Shown here one piece after another: positions 36,173 to 44,307 of a stretch of 64,000 nt of DNA. Each line of letters opens with the position of its first letter. The stretch's first letter is position 1. The position numbers and the translations under genes are program-made. The notes under the pieces were generated by a model. The model saw nothing but the letters and a program-made list of their open reading frames with translations, had not been told where the DNA came from and did no database searches. Source of the stretch: an uncultured bacterium (GTDB taxonomy: Bacteria; Bacillota; Clostridia; Oscillospirales; CAG-272); NCBI GenBank assembly GCA_945920215.1, contig CAMEJM010000004.1, forward strand, positions 1 to 64,000, read 5' to 3'.

Positions 36173-36526
36173 TTACAGAGCTGCTTTTGCCTTTTCGCAA
36201 AGAGCTGCGAAAGTGTTCTTGTCAGATACTGCAATTTCCGCAAGCATCTTTCTGTTCAAAGCAATGCCTGCGAGCTTCAGGCCGTGCATCAGAGTGGAAT
36301 AATTCATCTGATTGACCTTTGCCTGTGCGGAAATTCTTGCGATCCACAACTGGCGGAACTCTCTCTTCTTCTGCTTACGACCGGCGAACGCATAGTTGCC
36401 GCTCTTCATGACGGCTTGCTTCGCCATCTTGAAATGCTTGGATTTTGCACCCCAGTAGCCCTTAGCGGCCTTCAGGACGCTCTTTCTTCTCTTGCGCGTC
36501 ATCATAGCGCCTTTTACTCTAGCCAT
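36173..36526 (-). CDS. rplT: 50S ribosomal protein L20
   Basis: Early-assembly 23S rRNA-binding protein; in Firmicutes it also represses its own operon by binding the infC leader. The sequence [19 protein letters not shown], the [27 protein letters not shown] block and [16 protein letters not shown] segment identify it. Length of 117 aa is standard. It is the last gene of infC-rpmI-rplT, 33 nt after rpmI, and is followed by a terminator. Confidence 0.98.
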   Translation of the reverse strand: MARVKGAMMTRKRRKSVLKAAKGYWGAKSKHFKMAKQAVMKSGNYAFAGRKQKKREFRQLWIARISAQAKVNQMNYSTLMHGLKLAGIALNRKMLAEIAVSDKNTFAALCEKAKAAL

Positions 36527-36559
36527 TTTATATCAATCCTCCTAAAAACTCTGTGTGCC

Positions 36560-36754
36560 TTATTTCTGAATAAGGGTTCTGATGGCAGGGGTCATGGATT
36601 TGCTGAGAATGGCGCCCTTGCGCAAATTTCTTTTTCTCTTTTGGGTCTTAATCCCGAGGTTGTGACGATGCTGCGAATGGTTCATTTTGATTTTACCGCC
36701 GGCGGTAATGCTGAATCTCTTTGCAGACGCCTTATGTGTCTTAATCTTTCCCAT
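36560..36754 (-). CDS. rpmI: 50S ribosomal protein L35
   Basis: Small basic large-subunit protein of 64 aa. The family pattern [27 protein letters not shown] and [15 protein letters not shown] is complete. It lies between infC (42-nt gap) and rplT (33-nt gap), the universal order of this operon. Confidence 0.97.
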   Translation of the reverse strand: MGKIKTHKASAKRFSITAGGKIKMNHSQHRHNLGIKTQKRKRNLRKGAILSKSMTPAIRTLIQK

Positions 36755-36796
36755 TGTTCTACTCCTTGCGTATATTTACAATTTTGAAAAACGAAA

Positions 36797-37339
36797 TTAT
36801 TTGCCTGATTTTGAGGTCGTTTTGACGGGTGTAAGCATCACGGACACAAAGCGACCGTCAATCACGGGCTTTTTATCGGAGGTACCGAACTCCGCACACG
36901 CGTCCATAAACTTCTCGATCACCTGTACGCCTATCTGCTGGTGAGCCATCTCACGTCCCTTGAAGCGAATGGAAACCTTCACCTTATCGCCGCCCTGCAG
37001 GAACTTGGTTGCCTGATTGAGACGCGTGTTGAAATCATGCGTATCGATTTTGCAGGACAGCTGAATCTCCTTGACCTTGGCGATTTGCTGATTTTTCTTG
37101 GCTTCTTTTTCCCTTTTGTCTTTTTCAAAGCGGAATTTTCCGTAATCGATGGCACGGCAAACCGGAGGCTCTGCATTTGCGGAAATCATCACGAGATCCA
37201 CCCCGTGATCATAGGCAAATTCAAGGGCTTCCCGCGTCGGCATAATGCCGACCTGCTCTCCGTCGGGTCCGATCAGACGAACCTCTTTGACGCGGATGCT
37301 CTCATTGATCAACACTTCTTTGGAATTTGCAGCGCTAAT
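36797..37339 (-). CDS. infC: Translation initiation factor IF-3 (AUU start)
   Basis: Binds the 30S subunit, checks start-codon/initiator pairing and prevents premature 50S joining. The conserved LINESIRVKEVRLIGPDGEQVG, CRAIDYGKFRFEKDKREKEAKKN and VSIRFKGREMAHQQIG segments identify it. The start was set at an ATT codon at 37337-37339: a strong GGAGGG lies seven bases upstream, the resulting N-terminus fits the family, and the nearest ATG (37354) lies within or before that ribosome-binding site and has none of its own. Rare AUU starts are an established autoregulatory device of infC, since IF-3 discriminates against them. Product is 180 aa. Confidence 0.95.
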   Translation of the reverse strand: MSAANSKEVLINESIRVKEVRLIGPDGEQVGIMPTREALEFAYDHGVDLVMISANAEPPVCRAIDYGKFRFEKDKREKEAKKNQQIAKVKEIQLSCKIDTHDFNTRLNQATKFLQGGDKVKVSIRFKGREMAHQQIGVQVIEKFMDACAEFGTSDKKPVIDGRFVSVMLTPVKTTSKSGK

Positions 37340-37490
37340 GGTTCTTCCCTCCATACAAACAAAAAATGCGTACGAATTCCGCACGCACCCATCACACGCC
37401 GAAGCGTGAAGTAGTATGAACCATACGCACGCCTGTGGTATGGTGAGAACGGAATTCTTCTTGATCAATCATCCGGCTTCCCGGATTCTT
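37340..37490 (-). promoter_or_regulatory. infC leader with attenuator (L20-leader-like)
   Basis: The roughly 150-nt 5' leader contains several hairpins: ATCCGG/CCGGAT, CCATAC/GTATGG and CACGC/GCGTG. Just before infC is an intrinsic terminator whose arms are 37380-37387 and 37367-37374, followed by six T residues (37361-37366). The octamer GAATTCCG at 37450-37457 (minus sense) is complementary to CGGAATTC in the terminator's 5' arm and loop (37374-37381), giving a mutually exclusive anti-terminator. This is the layout of L20-controlled attenuation in Firmicutes. The structures were read by eye. Confidence 0.8.
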
Positions 37491-37494
37491 ACGT

Positions 37495-37523
37495 ATTGTA
37501 CCACAACCTTTCTTCTGTGTCAA
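37495..37523 (-). promoter_or_regulatory. Promoter of infC-rpmI-rplT
   Basis: A perfect -35 TTGACA (37518-37523), a 17-nt spacer and -10 TACAAT (37495-37500) lie on the minus strand, about 155 nt before the infC start. Confidence 0.85.
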
Positions 37524-37627
37524 GAGGGAAAAACATATTTTTTTGATCTTGCGGTGCACGTCGGCTCCACCTTGTCGTTTTCGACAGTTTCAACAAAAAA
37601 CGACAAAAAAATATGGTCATTCGGCGC

Positions 37628-37656
37628 TTTACAATCTTTCACCCCTTATGTATAAT
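37628..37656 (+). promoter_or_regulatory. Promoter of the candidate small RNA
   Basis: -35 TTTACA (37628-37633), a 17-nt spacer and a perfect -10 TATAAT (37651-37656) lie on the plus strand. Transcription should begin near 37662, at the foot of a long hairpin. Confidence 0.75.
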
Positions 37657-37661
37657 GAGTC

Positions 37662-37742
37662 ACGCACAAGTCGGGAAAGGCGCGGAAATATCAAGCTTAT
37701 GGTATCGTTCCGCCGCGCCGAAGCCATCCTTGTGCTTTTTTT
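37662..37742 (+). ncRNA. Candidate 80-nt small RNA with own promoter and terminator
   Basis: Starting a few bases after a good -10 box, the sequence forms a nearly end-to-end hairpin. The closing stem is GCACAAG/CTTGTGC (37664-37670 with 37729-37735), the middle stem GGCGCGG/CCGCGCC (37679-37685 with 37713-37719), and the inner stem ATATC/GGTAT (37688-37692 with 37701-37705). The closing stem runs straight into seven T residues (37736-37742), so the unit is promoter-hairpin-terminator. There is no open frame with a ribosome-binding site. It matches no RNA family I know (not SRP, 6S or tmRNA). It may instead be an attenuator upstream of lon, but a separate lon promoter lies just after it. Confidence 0.55.
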
Positions 37743-37760
37743 GTTAATTTAATTTTTTTG

Positions 37761-37790
37761 TTGTAATCAAAGTATTATTTATGCTATAAT
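37761..37790 (+). promoter_or_regulatory. Promoter of the lon operon
   Basis: -35 TTGTAA (37761-37766), an 18-nt spacer and a perfect -10 TATAAT (37785-37790) lie about 145 nt before the lon start. No CIRCE-type heat-shock operator was seen in the leader. Confidence 0.7.
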
Positions 37791-37933
37791 AGTTAAGTAC
37801 ATTTCAACGGTCAATCAGCACTGCTCCTTTGCGCGACTCCGGGCGGCATAAAGCTGCTCCTCCGTTGTTGTGTATCAATCATTCAGTAGTGTCCGGCTCT
37901 TCTCGGTGCCGCGTACATATTCAGGAGACACAC

Positions 37934-40363
37934 ATGAGCGAAAACACACCCATTACCCCCGCACAATACCTACCCGTTATACCGTTGGACGGCGCAGTTG
38001 CATTTCCCTTTACGAAATTCAGGCTTCCCCAACTGAGCGGCAGCGCCGTTTTTGCATTTGCCGCCGCCGCAGAAGAGGACAGCGCGGTACTTCTTCTGAC
38101 AAAACAGAATATGTTAGAGGAAGAGCCAGACAAAGAAAGCTTTTATACCGTCGGCACCGTTGCGCGCATTAAGAAAGTCGTACAGAATCAGGATTTATCA
38201 CGCCAGGTGATTTTTGAAGGAATCTCGCGCGCCAAAGTCATGGGACTCACCGTCTGCGGAGAGGACGGTAATTATTTCCGCGCATATGTGCAGGAAATCC
38301 CGGAAAGCGACGAGCCTGCACCGGAGGATACCCTCGACGATCTTATCAGACTGCGGGAACATCTGCGCGAATATGAAAAGTTCATTCACGAGCCCGCCCA
38401 CAACGCCTATGTTGCCGCAGTTTCCGTAGACAATATCGGACGGCTGACCGACTACATTGCTTCCAATCTGCTCACCAATTATCAAAATAAACAGCAACTT
38501 CTGATGACTCTCTCTCCCACCGAGCGCCTCCATTCTCTTGTGGAACTTTTGGACCGCGAAATGTCGCAGCTCCGCTATGAATGCGAACTGGAGCAGAACG
38601 TACGCGAAAATATGGAGAGCAACCAGCGCGACTATTATCTGCGGGAGCAGCTCAAAGTCATTCAAAACGAGTTGGGCGACGGCGAAGAAGACGAAGAAAT
38701 CAAAGAATACGCAGACAAAATCGAAGCTGCGCATCTTCCGGCATATGTTGCCGAAAAGTTGAACAAAGAACTCGGAAGACTGGCAAAAACACCGTTCGGC
38801 GCGGCGGAAAGCACTGTGTTGCGCAATTACCTCGACATCTGCCTCGATATTCCGTGGAGTACGCGTTCCGAGGAAAACGTCACCGTCACCGAAGCAAAAG
38901 AAGTCCTTGAACGGGAACACGACGGACTTGAAAAAGTGAAGGAACGCATTCTCGAATACATTGCAGTACAGCAAATTTCCCCGGGTGTAAAAGGACAGAT
39001 TCTTTGCCTTGTCGGGCCTCCCGGCGTCGGTAAAACGTCTGTCGCGCTGTCCGCGGCGCGCGCCATGAAGCGTGCGCATGCCCGCATTTCTCTCGGCGGC
39101 GTGCGTGATGAGGCTGATATCCGCGGGCACAGAAAAACCTATGTCGGCGCCATGCCCGGCAGAATTGTCGAAGCCCTGACAGACGCCAAGGTTATGAACC
39201 CTGTTATTATCCTCGACGAAATAGACAAGCTTTCTTCCAGTCAGATGGGCGACCCTGCGTCAGCCCTTTTGGAAGTCCTTGACCCCGAGCAGAACCGTGC
39301 TTTCCGCGACCATTATACAGAAATTTCCATGGATCTTTCGGATTGCGTGTTCATTGCTACGGCAAACTATTATGAGCAGGTCCCTGCGCCCCTGCTCGAC
39401 CGTATGGAAATCATAGAACTTTCTTCCTATACCGACCGCGAAAAATACAACATCGCGCTGCATCACCTGATTCCCAAACAGCTTGCAAACCATGGATTGA
39501 GCGACAAGCAGCTTCGCTTTACGGAGAACGCGCTGTATCGTATCATTCGCTCTTACACAAAGGAAGCCGGCGTGCGTGAATTGGAAAGAAAAATAGCCGC
39601 CGTTTGCCGCAAGTGCGCCAAAAAAGTCGCGGAAGGTACCGCAGAATCCCAGGTCGTGACGCTAAACAATCTGGTCGCATATCTGGGCAATCCGAAATTT
39701 ACGGATGAGGAACTTTCCTCTTCCGACCCTGTCGGAGTGGTCAATGGTCTTGCCTACACGACGGCGGGCGGAGATCTGCTGAAAGTAGAAGCCCTTGTCA
39801 TGGAGGGGAGCGGTAAAATCGAACTGACCGGCTCTCTCGGCGACGTGATGAAAGAATCTGCCGGAATCGCTGTCAGCTATGTCCGCTCGATTGCCGAACG
39901 CCTGACGGTCAACGCCGCCTTCTACAAAGAAAAAGACATTCACATTCATTTTCCCGAGGGCGCCGTACCGAAGGACGGCCCATCCGCCGGCGTCGCCATG
40001 ACCTGCGCCATTGTCAGCGCTCTGACGGGCTTGCCCGCGCGGAGGGACATTGCCATGACGGGTGAAATCACCCTGCACGGAGCGGTTCTGCCCATCGGCG
40101 GACTGAAAGAAAAAACCATGGCTGCCTACCGTGCCGGAATCAAGACGGTTTTGATTCCGCGCAAGAATCTGCCCGATCTTGACAACATTGACCCGGAAGC
40201 GAAAAAGCATCTGCAATTTATTCCATGCGACACGGTGGAAGACGCGCTGAAGCAAATCATTGTCACCGACGACAAACCGCTTTATAAGACCTCTGGCTCC
40301 CGCCGCACGGCATATGCCGTTTCCTCCTCTGCAAATCCCATGAACACGGTGTGTCCGGTATGA
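37934..40363 (+). CDS. lon: ATP-dependent protease Lon
   Basis: Cytoplasmic AAA+ serine protease that degrades misfolded and regulatory proteins. The N-terminal LON substrate domain (PVIPLDGAVAFPF) is followed by a coiled region, the AAA+ module with Walker A GPPGVGKTS and Walker B PVIILDEIDKL, then the protease domain with the catalytic Ser in PKDGPSAGVAMT and Lys in GGLKEKTMAAYRAG. Length is 809 aa. The ATG at 37934 was chosen for CAGGAG upstream and the family N-terminus. The gene leads a long plus-strand run; ysxC starts on its stop codon (ATGA). Confidence 0.96.
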   Translation: MSENTPITPAQYLPVIPLDGAVAFPFTKFRLPQLSGSAVFAFAAAAEEDSAVLLLTKQNMLEEEPDKESFYTVGTVARIKKVVQNQDLSRQVIFEGISRAKVMGLTVCGEDGNYFRAYVQEIPESDEPAPEDTLDDLIRLREHLREYEKFIHEPAHNAYVAAVSVDNIGRLTDYIASNLLTNYQNKQQLLMTLSPTERLHSLVELLDREMSQLRYECELEQNVRENMESNQRDYYLREQLKVIQNELGDGEEDEEIKEYADKIEAAHLPAYVAEKLNKELGRLAKTPFGAAESTVLRNYLDICLDIPWSTRSEENVTVTEAKEVLEREHDGLEKVKERILEYIAVQQISPGVKGQILCLVGPPGVGKTSVALSAARAMKRAHARISLGGVRDEADIRGHRKTYVGAMPGRIVEALTDAKVMNPVIILDEIDKLSSSQMGDPASALLEVLDPEQNRAFRDHYTEISMDLSDCVFIATANYYEQVPAPLLDRMEIIELSSYTDREKYNIALHHLIPKQLANHGLSDKQLRFTENALYRIIRSYTKEAGVRELERKIAAVCRKCAKKVAEGTAESQVVTLNNLVAYLGNPKFTDEELSSSDPVGVVNGLAYTTAGGDLLKVEALVMEGSGKIELTGSLGDVMKESAGIAVSYVRSIAERLTVNAAFYKEKDIHIHFPEGAVPKDGPSAGVAMTCAIVSALTGLPARRDIAMTGEITLHGAVLPIGGLKEKTMAAYRAGIKTVLIPRKNLPDLDNIDPEAKKHLQFIPCDTVEDALKQIIVTDDKPLYKTSGSRRTAYAVSSSANPMNTVCPV

Positions 40364-40965
40364 AGATCAATCTGAATCAAACCAACCTGAAAATCAGCGC
40401 AGGATGCGTCAAGCAGTTCCCGCGTGACCCTGTTCCGCAAATTGCGTTTTCCGGCAGATCCAACGTGGGAAAAAGTTCTCTTATCAACTGTCTGCTCGGC
40501 AGAAAATCGTTAGCGCGCGTCAGCGCAACGCCGGGCAAGACAGTCACGGTAAATTTCTATGACGTCGACCGCAAGCTCTATCTGGTAGACCTGCCGGGAT
40601 ACGGCTATGCCAAACGCTCCCGCGACAACCAGCGCGTGTGGTCCGAGGTCACAGACAGTTATTTTTCCGCCAACCCGAACCGTGACCTGCTGCGCCTTGT
40701 GATTCAGCTCGTGGACAGCCGCGTCGGTCCTACCGACGACGATACCATGATGATGCAATGGATGCTGGATTCCGGCATTCCGTTCGTTGTTGTCGCCACT
40801 AAAACGGACAAGCTGAAGAAAACAGAAAAAGAGGCCTTTCTCAAGGACCTCAAAGACAACTTCTTTCACGATGTCGAGATACCGGTCGTACTTTTCTCCT
40901 CTGTCACCGGCGACGGCAGACAGGCGCTTTGGGACATTATTTCCGACGCGGTCGATAAGACCTGA
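40360..40965 (+). CDS. ysxC: Ribosome biogenesis GTPase YsxC/EngB
   Basis: Essential GTPase for late 50S assembly. The P-loop FSGRSNVGKSSLIN, the switch ATPGKT, G3 DLPGYGYAK and G4 TKTDK motifs are all present, and the length of 201 aa is standard. The ATG at 40360 overlaps the lon stop by 4 nt, so translation is coupled; there is no separate Shine-Dalgarno. lon-ysxC is a well-known Firmicutes gene pair. Confidence 0.96.
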   Translation: MKINLNQTNLKISAGCVKQFPRDPVPQIAFSGRSNVGKSSLINCLLGRKSLARVSATPGKTVTVNFYDVDRKLYLVDLPGYGYAKRSRDNQRVWSEVTDSYFSANPNRDLLRLVIQLVDSRVGPTDDDTMMMQWMLDSGIPFVVVATKTDKLKKTEKEAFLKDLKDNFFHDVEIPVVLFSSVTGDGRQALWDIISDAVDKT

Positions 40966-40982
40966 AAGGCAACCTCCGGCAC

Positions 40983-41717
40983 ATGAATCTGACGACTCTC
41001 CTCTTTGCCGTCCCCACTGTTCTGATTGCCCTCACCGTTCATGAATATTTTCATGCTCTGGCGGCAGACCGCTGCGGGGACCCCACCCCGCGCGCCATGG
41101 GAAGGCTCTCGCTCAATCCCATGCGCCACTTCGATCCCATCGGGGCGCTGTGTATGCTGTTTCTCGGCTTTGGTTGGGCAACTCCCGTCCCCGTCAATTC
41201 GCGCAACTTCAAAAATCCGCGCCGGGATATGGCATGGGTGGCGGCGGCAGGTCCGCTTTCCAACCTCTTTCTCTCGCTGATCGGCGCGTTCCTTTATCTT
41301 GCGTGCGCATCGGTTTCCATGCGCCTGTATCACACCTCTGCCGCATTTCTCTTTCGCCTCGCGGCAATGTTGGCGAATTTCTTTTATGTCTTTCATTTTC
41401 TGAACCTGTCCTTCTGTCTTTTCAATCTCATTCCGATCACCCCATTGGACGGTTCCCGTATTCTCTCTGTTTTCCTGCCGCCGAAATTCGCATTTTGGCT
41501 GATAAAGAACGAGCGAACCCTGTATTTTGTTTTTCTCGGTTGGCTGCTGATCGGTTCGATGCTGTACCGCTTTATTTTGCCGCTACCCGCTGTCGCAGGT
41601 AACGCTGCGCTGACCGTGATTGTGAAAATTCTCTCTCTTGTAGGCATTCTGACCGACGCGGTGCAGACACTGTCGGGACTGATTCTGAAACTCTTCTCTT
41701 TTTTCCCCTTTCTCTGA
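40983..41717 (+). CDS. Site-2 protease family (M50) membrane peptidase
   Basis: Intramembrane zinc peptidase with about six hydrophobic segments over 244 aa. The zinc motif HEYFH (His20, Glu21, His24) lies in the first membrane region, LSLNPMRHFDPIG follows, and the third ligand Asp is in ITPLDGSRIL. This is the small M50 branch without a PDZ domain, similar to YdiL/YwhC-like proteins; its substrate is unknown. It lies directly before scpA, its usual neighbour in Clostridia, suggesting a single operon from lon or ysxC onward. Confidence 0.92.
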   Translation: MNLTTLLFAVPTVLIALTVHEYFHALAADRCGDPTPRAMGRLSLNPMRHFDPIGALCMLFLGFGWATPVPVNSRNFKNPRRDMAWVAAAGPLSNLFLSLIGAFLYLACASVSMRLYHTSAAFLFRLAAMLANFFYVFHFLNLSFCLFNLIPITPLDGSRILSVFLPPKFAFWLIKNERTLYFVFLGWLLIGSMLYRFILPLPAVAGNAALTVIVKILSLVGILTDAVQTLSGLILKLFSFFPFL

Positions 41718-41758
41718 TACCGTGACTATTCTTCTCCGAAAGGAACCCTGCCTCCCAC

Positions 41759-42676
41759 ATGGAAGAACTAACCTATCATCTTGACGATTTTGACGGGCCG
41801 TTGGATCTCCTTCTGACCCTGATTTCAAAGAATAAAATCGATATCCATGACATTCCGATTGTCAGCCTGTGCAATCAATATATGGCGTACCTTGAAGAAG
41901 CCAAGCGAATGGATCTTGAAATTGCCAGCGAATTCATCATCATGGCAAGCGAACTCATGCTGATTAAAAGCCGTATGCTGCTCCCCGGCAGATCCGAAAA
42001 AGAGGACCCTCGCAAAGAACTCGTCAATCAGCTTGAGTTGTATATAGCCACCAAGACCGCCGCGGAGCAACTAAAACCGCTCTACTCTCTCTATGCGGGA
42101 CGTATGGAGAAAGAAACCGACGAAATCCCGCCTGAAAAAGGCGCCCCGCTCGGACTTGACCCCGCACTGCTTTCCGCAGCGCTGACCGCCATGCTCGCAC
42201 GTGTGAACGCCATTATGCCGGAGCCGGAGGAACTGATTACCCCATTGCTGATGGCGCCTGTCGTATCCGTGGAAAAGAAAATCGCGGAAATTCTCGCAAC
42301 GCTCGAACGCCGCAAGATTGCTTCTCTCTTTTATCTGTTGAAATCCTCACCGGACAAGGCAGACCTTTTGGCGCGCTTTATGGGCGTTTTGGAACTTGTG
42401 AAAATACGCCGCATTCTGATATGCACGGACGTTCTGACCGGCGCACCGGATTTACCGCCCGACGAGGACCCGGATGTGCCTCCCGACACCCAGGACGATT
42501 ATAACGCGACAGCGGGACTCAGCATCGCTTTTATGCTCAATCCGGATTATGACCCCGAAACCGACGCCTTCCACAGCGAATTTGAAAGCGACGCCCCCGT
42601 CGAGGACGAAGAAACCGACGAAGCGCGAGATGAACAAGCAGAAGCACAAGAAAAGAACGGAGACACTCACAAATGA
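41759..42676 (+). CDS. scpA: Segregation and condensation protein A
   Basis: Kleisin subunit that bridges the SMC heads of the condensin complex. The N-terminal FDGPLDLLLTLISKNKIDIHDIPI and YLEEAKRMDLEIASEFIIMASELMLIKSRMLLP are diagnostic. The C-terminal winged helix (SLFYLLKSSPDKADLLARFMGVLELVK) is followed by an extra acidic tail of about 70 residues rich in Asp and Glu. Length is 305 aa against a usual 240-260. Its SMC partner is at 24419-28030. It ends on the scpB start (ATGA). The AAAGGAA site is 13 nt from the ATG, a loose spacing. Confidence 0.95.
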   Translation: MEELTYHLDDFDGPLDLLLTLISKNKIDIHDIPIVSLCNQYMAYLEEAKRMDLEIASEFIIMASELMLIKSRMLLPGRSEKEDPRKELVNQLELYIATKTAAEQLKPLYSLYAGRMEKETDEIPPEKGAPLGLDPALLSAALTAMLARVNAIMPEPEELITPLLMAPVVSVEKKIAEILATLERRKIASLFYLLKSSPDKADLLARFMGVLELVKIRRILICTDVLTGAPDLPPDEDPDVPPDTQDDYNATAGLSIAFMLNPDYDPETDAFHSEFESDAPVEDEETDEARDEQAEAQEKNGDTHK

Positions 42677-43509
42677 CCCCCGAATGCAACGATCAAGAAC
42701 TGACAAACTCTCCCCCGGAAGCCATCGAGCAAATCGATTATGAGGAAGCCATTGAGGCGATCCTGTTCGCAGCCGGTCACCCCATTACATACGAAAATCT
42801 TGCCAAAACCTTTGAAATCCCCGTGTCGGAGCTGAAGCAGATCGTTTTTGAATATCAGAAAAAGTATAACTCTTCCCGCCTGCACCGCGGGGTGACTCTG
42901 ATTACATTTGACTCCTGCTGTCAATTATGTACCAAGCCGCAGTATATTTCTCTGATTCGCGCGGCGCTCGGCATCCGTAAGTCCTCCGGCACGCTTTCCG
43001 CCTCCACCATTGAAGCGCTCACCATCGTCGCCTATCAACAGCCTGTCACGCGCGCGTATGTGGACGCGGTACGGAACGCGGATTCAAGCTACGCTATGAC
43101 CAACCTCCTTGACCGCGGACTGATTGAACCGAAAGGCAGAAAAGACGTCCCCGGTCGCCCGATTCTGTACGGCACCACCAACGCTTTTCTCCGCTGCTTC
43201 GGTCTGAACTCGCTTGACGACCTGCCCGGCAGTACCGGCGAAGCGCAGAACGTGTTCCGCTCGATCAACAGCCGTATCAAGCCGGAAGAAAACAGCACCG
43301 CCGAACAGATGAGTATGGAAATCCCGGACGCCGCCGCAGAGGAGCAACCACAGGTGACGGAAATGGAAACAGACGCGCAAACGCCCGTCCCGAAAGCGGA
43401 CTCTTCCGGCGATATGCAACCGAAAAACGATGTGCCTGCCGATGACGGCGACGATGAGCAGGAGGATTGGGGCAACGCAACCGAGGAAGCGGAACGCACC
43501 CATAACTGA
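42673..43509 (+). CDS. scpB: Segregation and condensation protein B
   Basis: Dimeric winged-helix accessory of SMC-ScpA condensin. Core motifs are YEEAIEAILFAAGHPIT, RGVTLITFDSCCQL, LSASTIEALTIVAYQQPVTRAYVDAVR, then LLDRGLIEPKGRKDVPGRPILYGTT and a FLRCFGLNSLDDLP end. Beyond the core, about 85 residues form an acidic, Pro/Glu-rich tail with no visible domain. Length is 278 aa. The tails on both ScpA and ScpB are probably disordered. Overlaps scpA by 4 nt. Confidence 0.95.
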   Translation: MTPECNDQELTNSPPEAIEQIDYEEAIEAILFAAGHPITYENLAKTFEIPVSELKQIVFEYQKKYNSSRLHRGVTLITFDSCCQLCTKPQYISLIRAALGIRKSSGTLSASTIEALTIVAYQQPVTRAYVDAVRNADSSYAMTNLLDRGLIEPKGRKDVPGRPILYGTTNAFLRCFGLNSLDDLPGSTGEAQNVFRSINSRIKPEENSTAEQMSMEIPDAAAEEQPQVTEMETDAQTPVPKADSSGDMQPKNDVPADDGDDEQEDWGNATEEAERTHN

Positions 43510-43602
43510 CCACCTCCTGCATCAAACAATACGCATTTCCCCGTTTGGGGAACGCAGCTTGCATGAACACTGAAAATCATATTAAAAGGGAGGAAAACAC
43601 GC

Positions 43603-44292
43603 TTGATTGCACTGTGGATTGTTCTGGGAATCCTACTGTTTTTTCTCCTTCTCCTTTCCCTGCGCGCTCATGTTCTGCTGACGGCAGAGGACGATGTGAC
43701 CGTGACGGTAAAGGTTCTGTTTCTGAGATTCCGCATATTCCCCAAAAAACCAACTCCGAAAAGAACCCTCAAAGCGCAGCGAAAAAAAGAAAAGAAAGAA
43801 GCCCAAAAGCAAGCCAAAGCGGACGCGAAAGTCAAAAAGGCAGAGGAACACAAGAAGCAGCATAAGAAGAAATCATTCCCTGAGATTCTGCGCATGATCA
43901 AGATGTTTGCAAGGATTCTCAAACAGCTTTCCTCTCGTTTTTCCTCATACTTCCGGCTGAAACTCAGCCGCATGGTACTGCGGGTCGGCGGCCCCGATGC
44001 GGCGCAGACCGCCGTGCGCTACGGCGCCATATCCGCGGCGGTTTCTTATTTGGCGACCCTATTGGAGCAATTTGTCACCGTAAAGACGCCGCGCAAAAGC
44101 GAACTCCGCGTAGAAGCGGACTTTGTAAGCAACGATATCACCTATGACATCATGATGGATTTTTCCGTCTCGCTCCGCGCCGTTCTTGCACTTGGGATTC
44201 GCTTCCTGTTTGCCTATCTCAAGGAGCGCAAACATATCAACAAAAAATCAATACCCCCTCTCCCGCCCAAAGCGGAAGAACAGATATCATAA
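43603..44292 (+). CDS. DUF2953 family membrane protein
   Basis: 229-aa protein with an N-terminal transmembrane helix (residues about 3-22), then a beta-rich stretch (VLLTAEDDVTVTVKVLFLRFRIFPK). A highly basic Lys/Ala/Gln helix (residues about 50-95) follows, then a C-terminal DUF2953-like part (GGPDAAQTAVRYGAISAAV). DUF2953 proteins sit beside ytfJ in Clostridia and Bacilli and are linked to sporulation by context only. Start is TTG with AGGGAGG nine bases upstream. It is followed by ytfJ after 15 nt. Confidence 0.85.
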   Translation: MIALWIVLGILLFFLLLLSLRAHVLLTAEDDVTVTVKVLFLRFRIFPKKPTPKRTLKAQRKKEKKEAQKQAKADAKVKKAEEHKKQHKKKSFPEILRMIKMFARILKQLSSRFSSYFRLKLSRMVLRVGGPDAAQTAVRYGAISAAVSYLATLLEQFVTVKTPRKSELRVEADFVSNDITYDIMMDFSVSLRAVLALGIRFLFAYLKERKHINKKSIPPLPPKAEEQIS

Positions 44293-44307
44293 AAGGAGAT
44301 TACAGCG

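Noticed and set aside
37801..37933. CIRCE/HrcA operator upstream of lon
   Set aside because: The sequence CAGCACTG at 37816 looks partly similar but there is no inverted TTAGCACTC-N9-GAGTGCTAA pair.
38198..39130. 310-codon minus-strand frame inside lon
   Set aside because: Overlaps the conserved AAA+ domain of Lon; no domain or ribosome-binding site.
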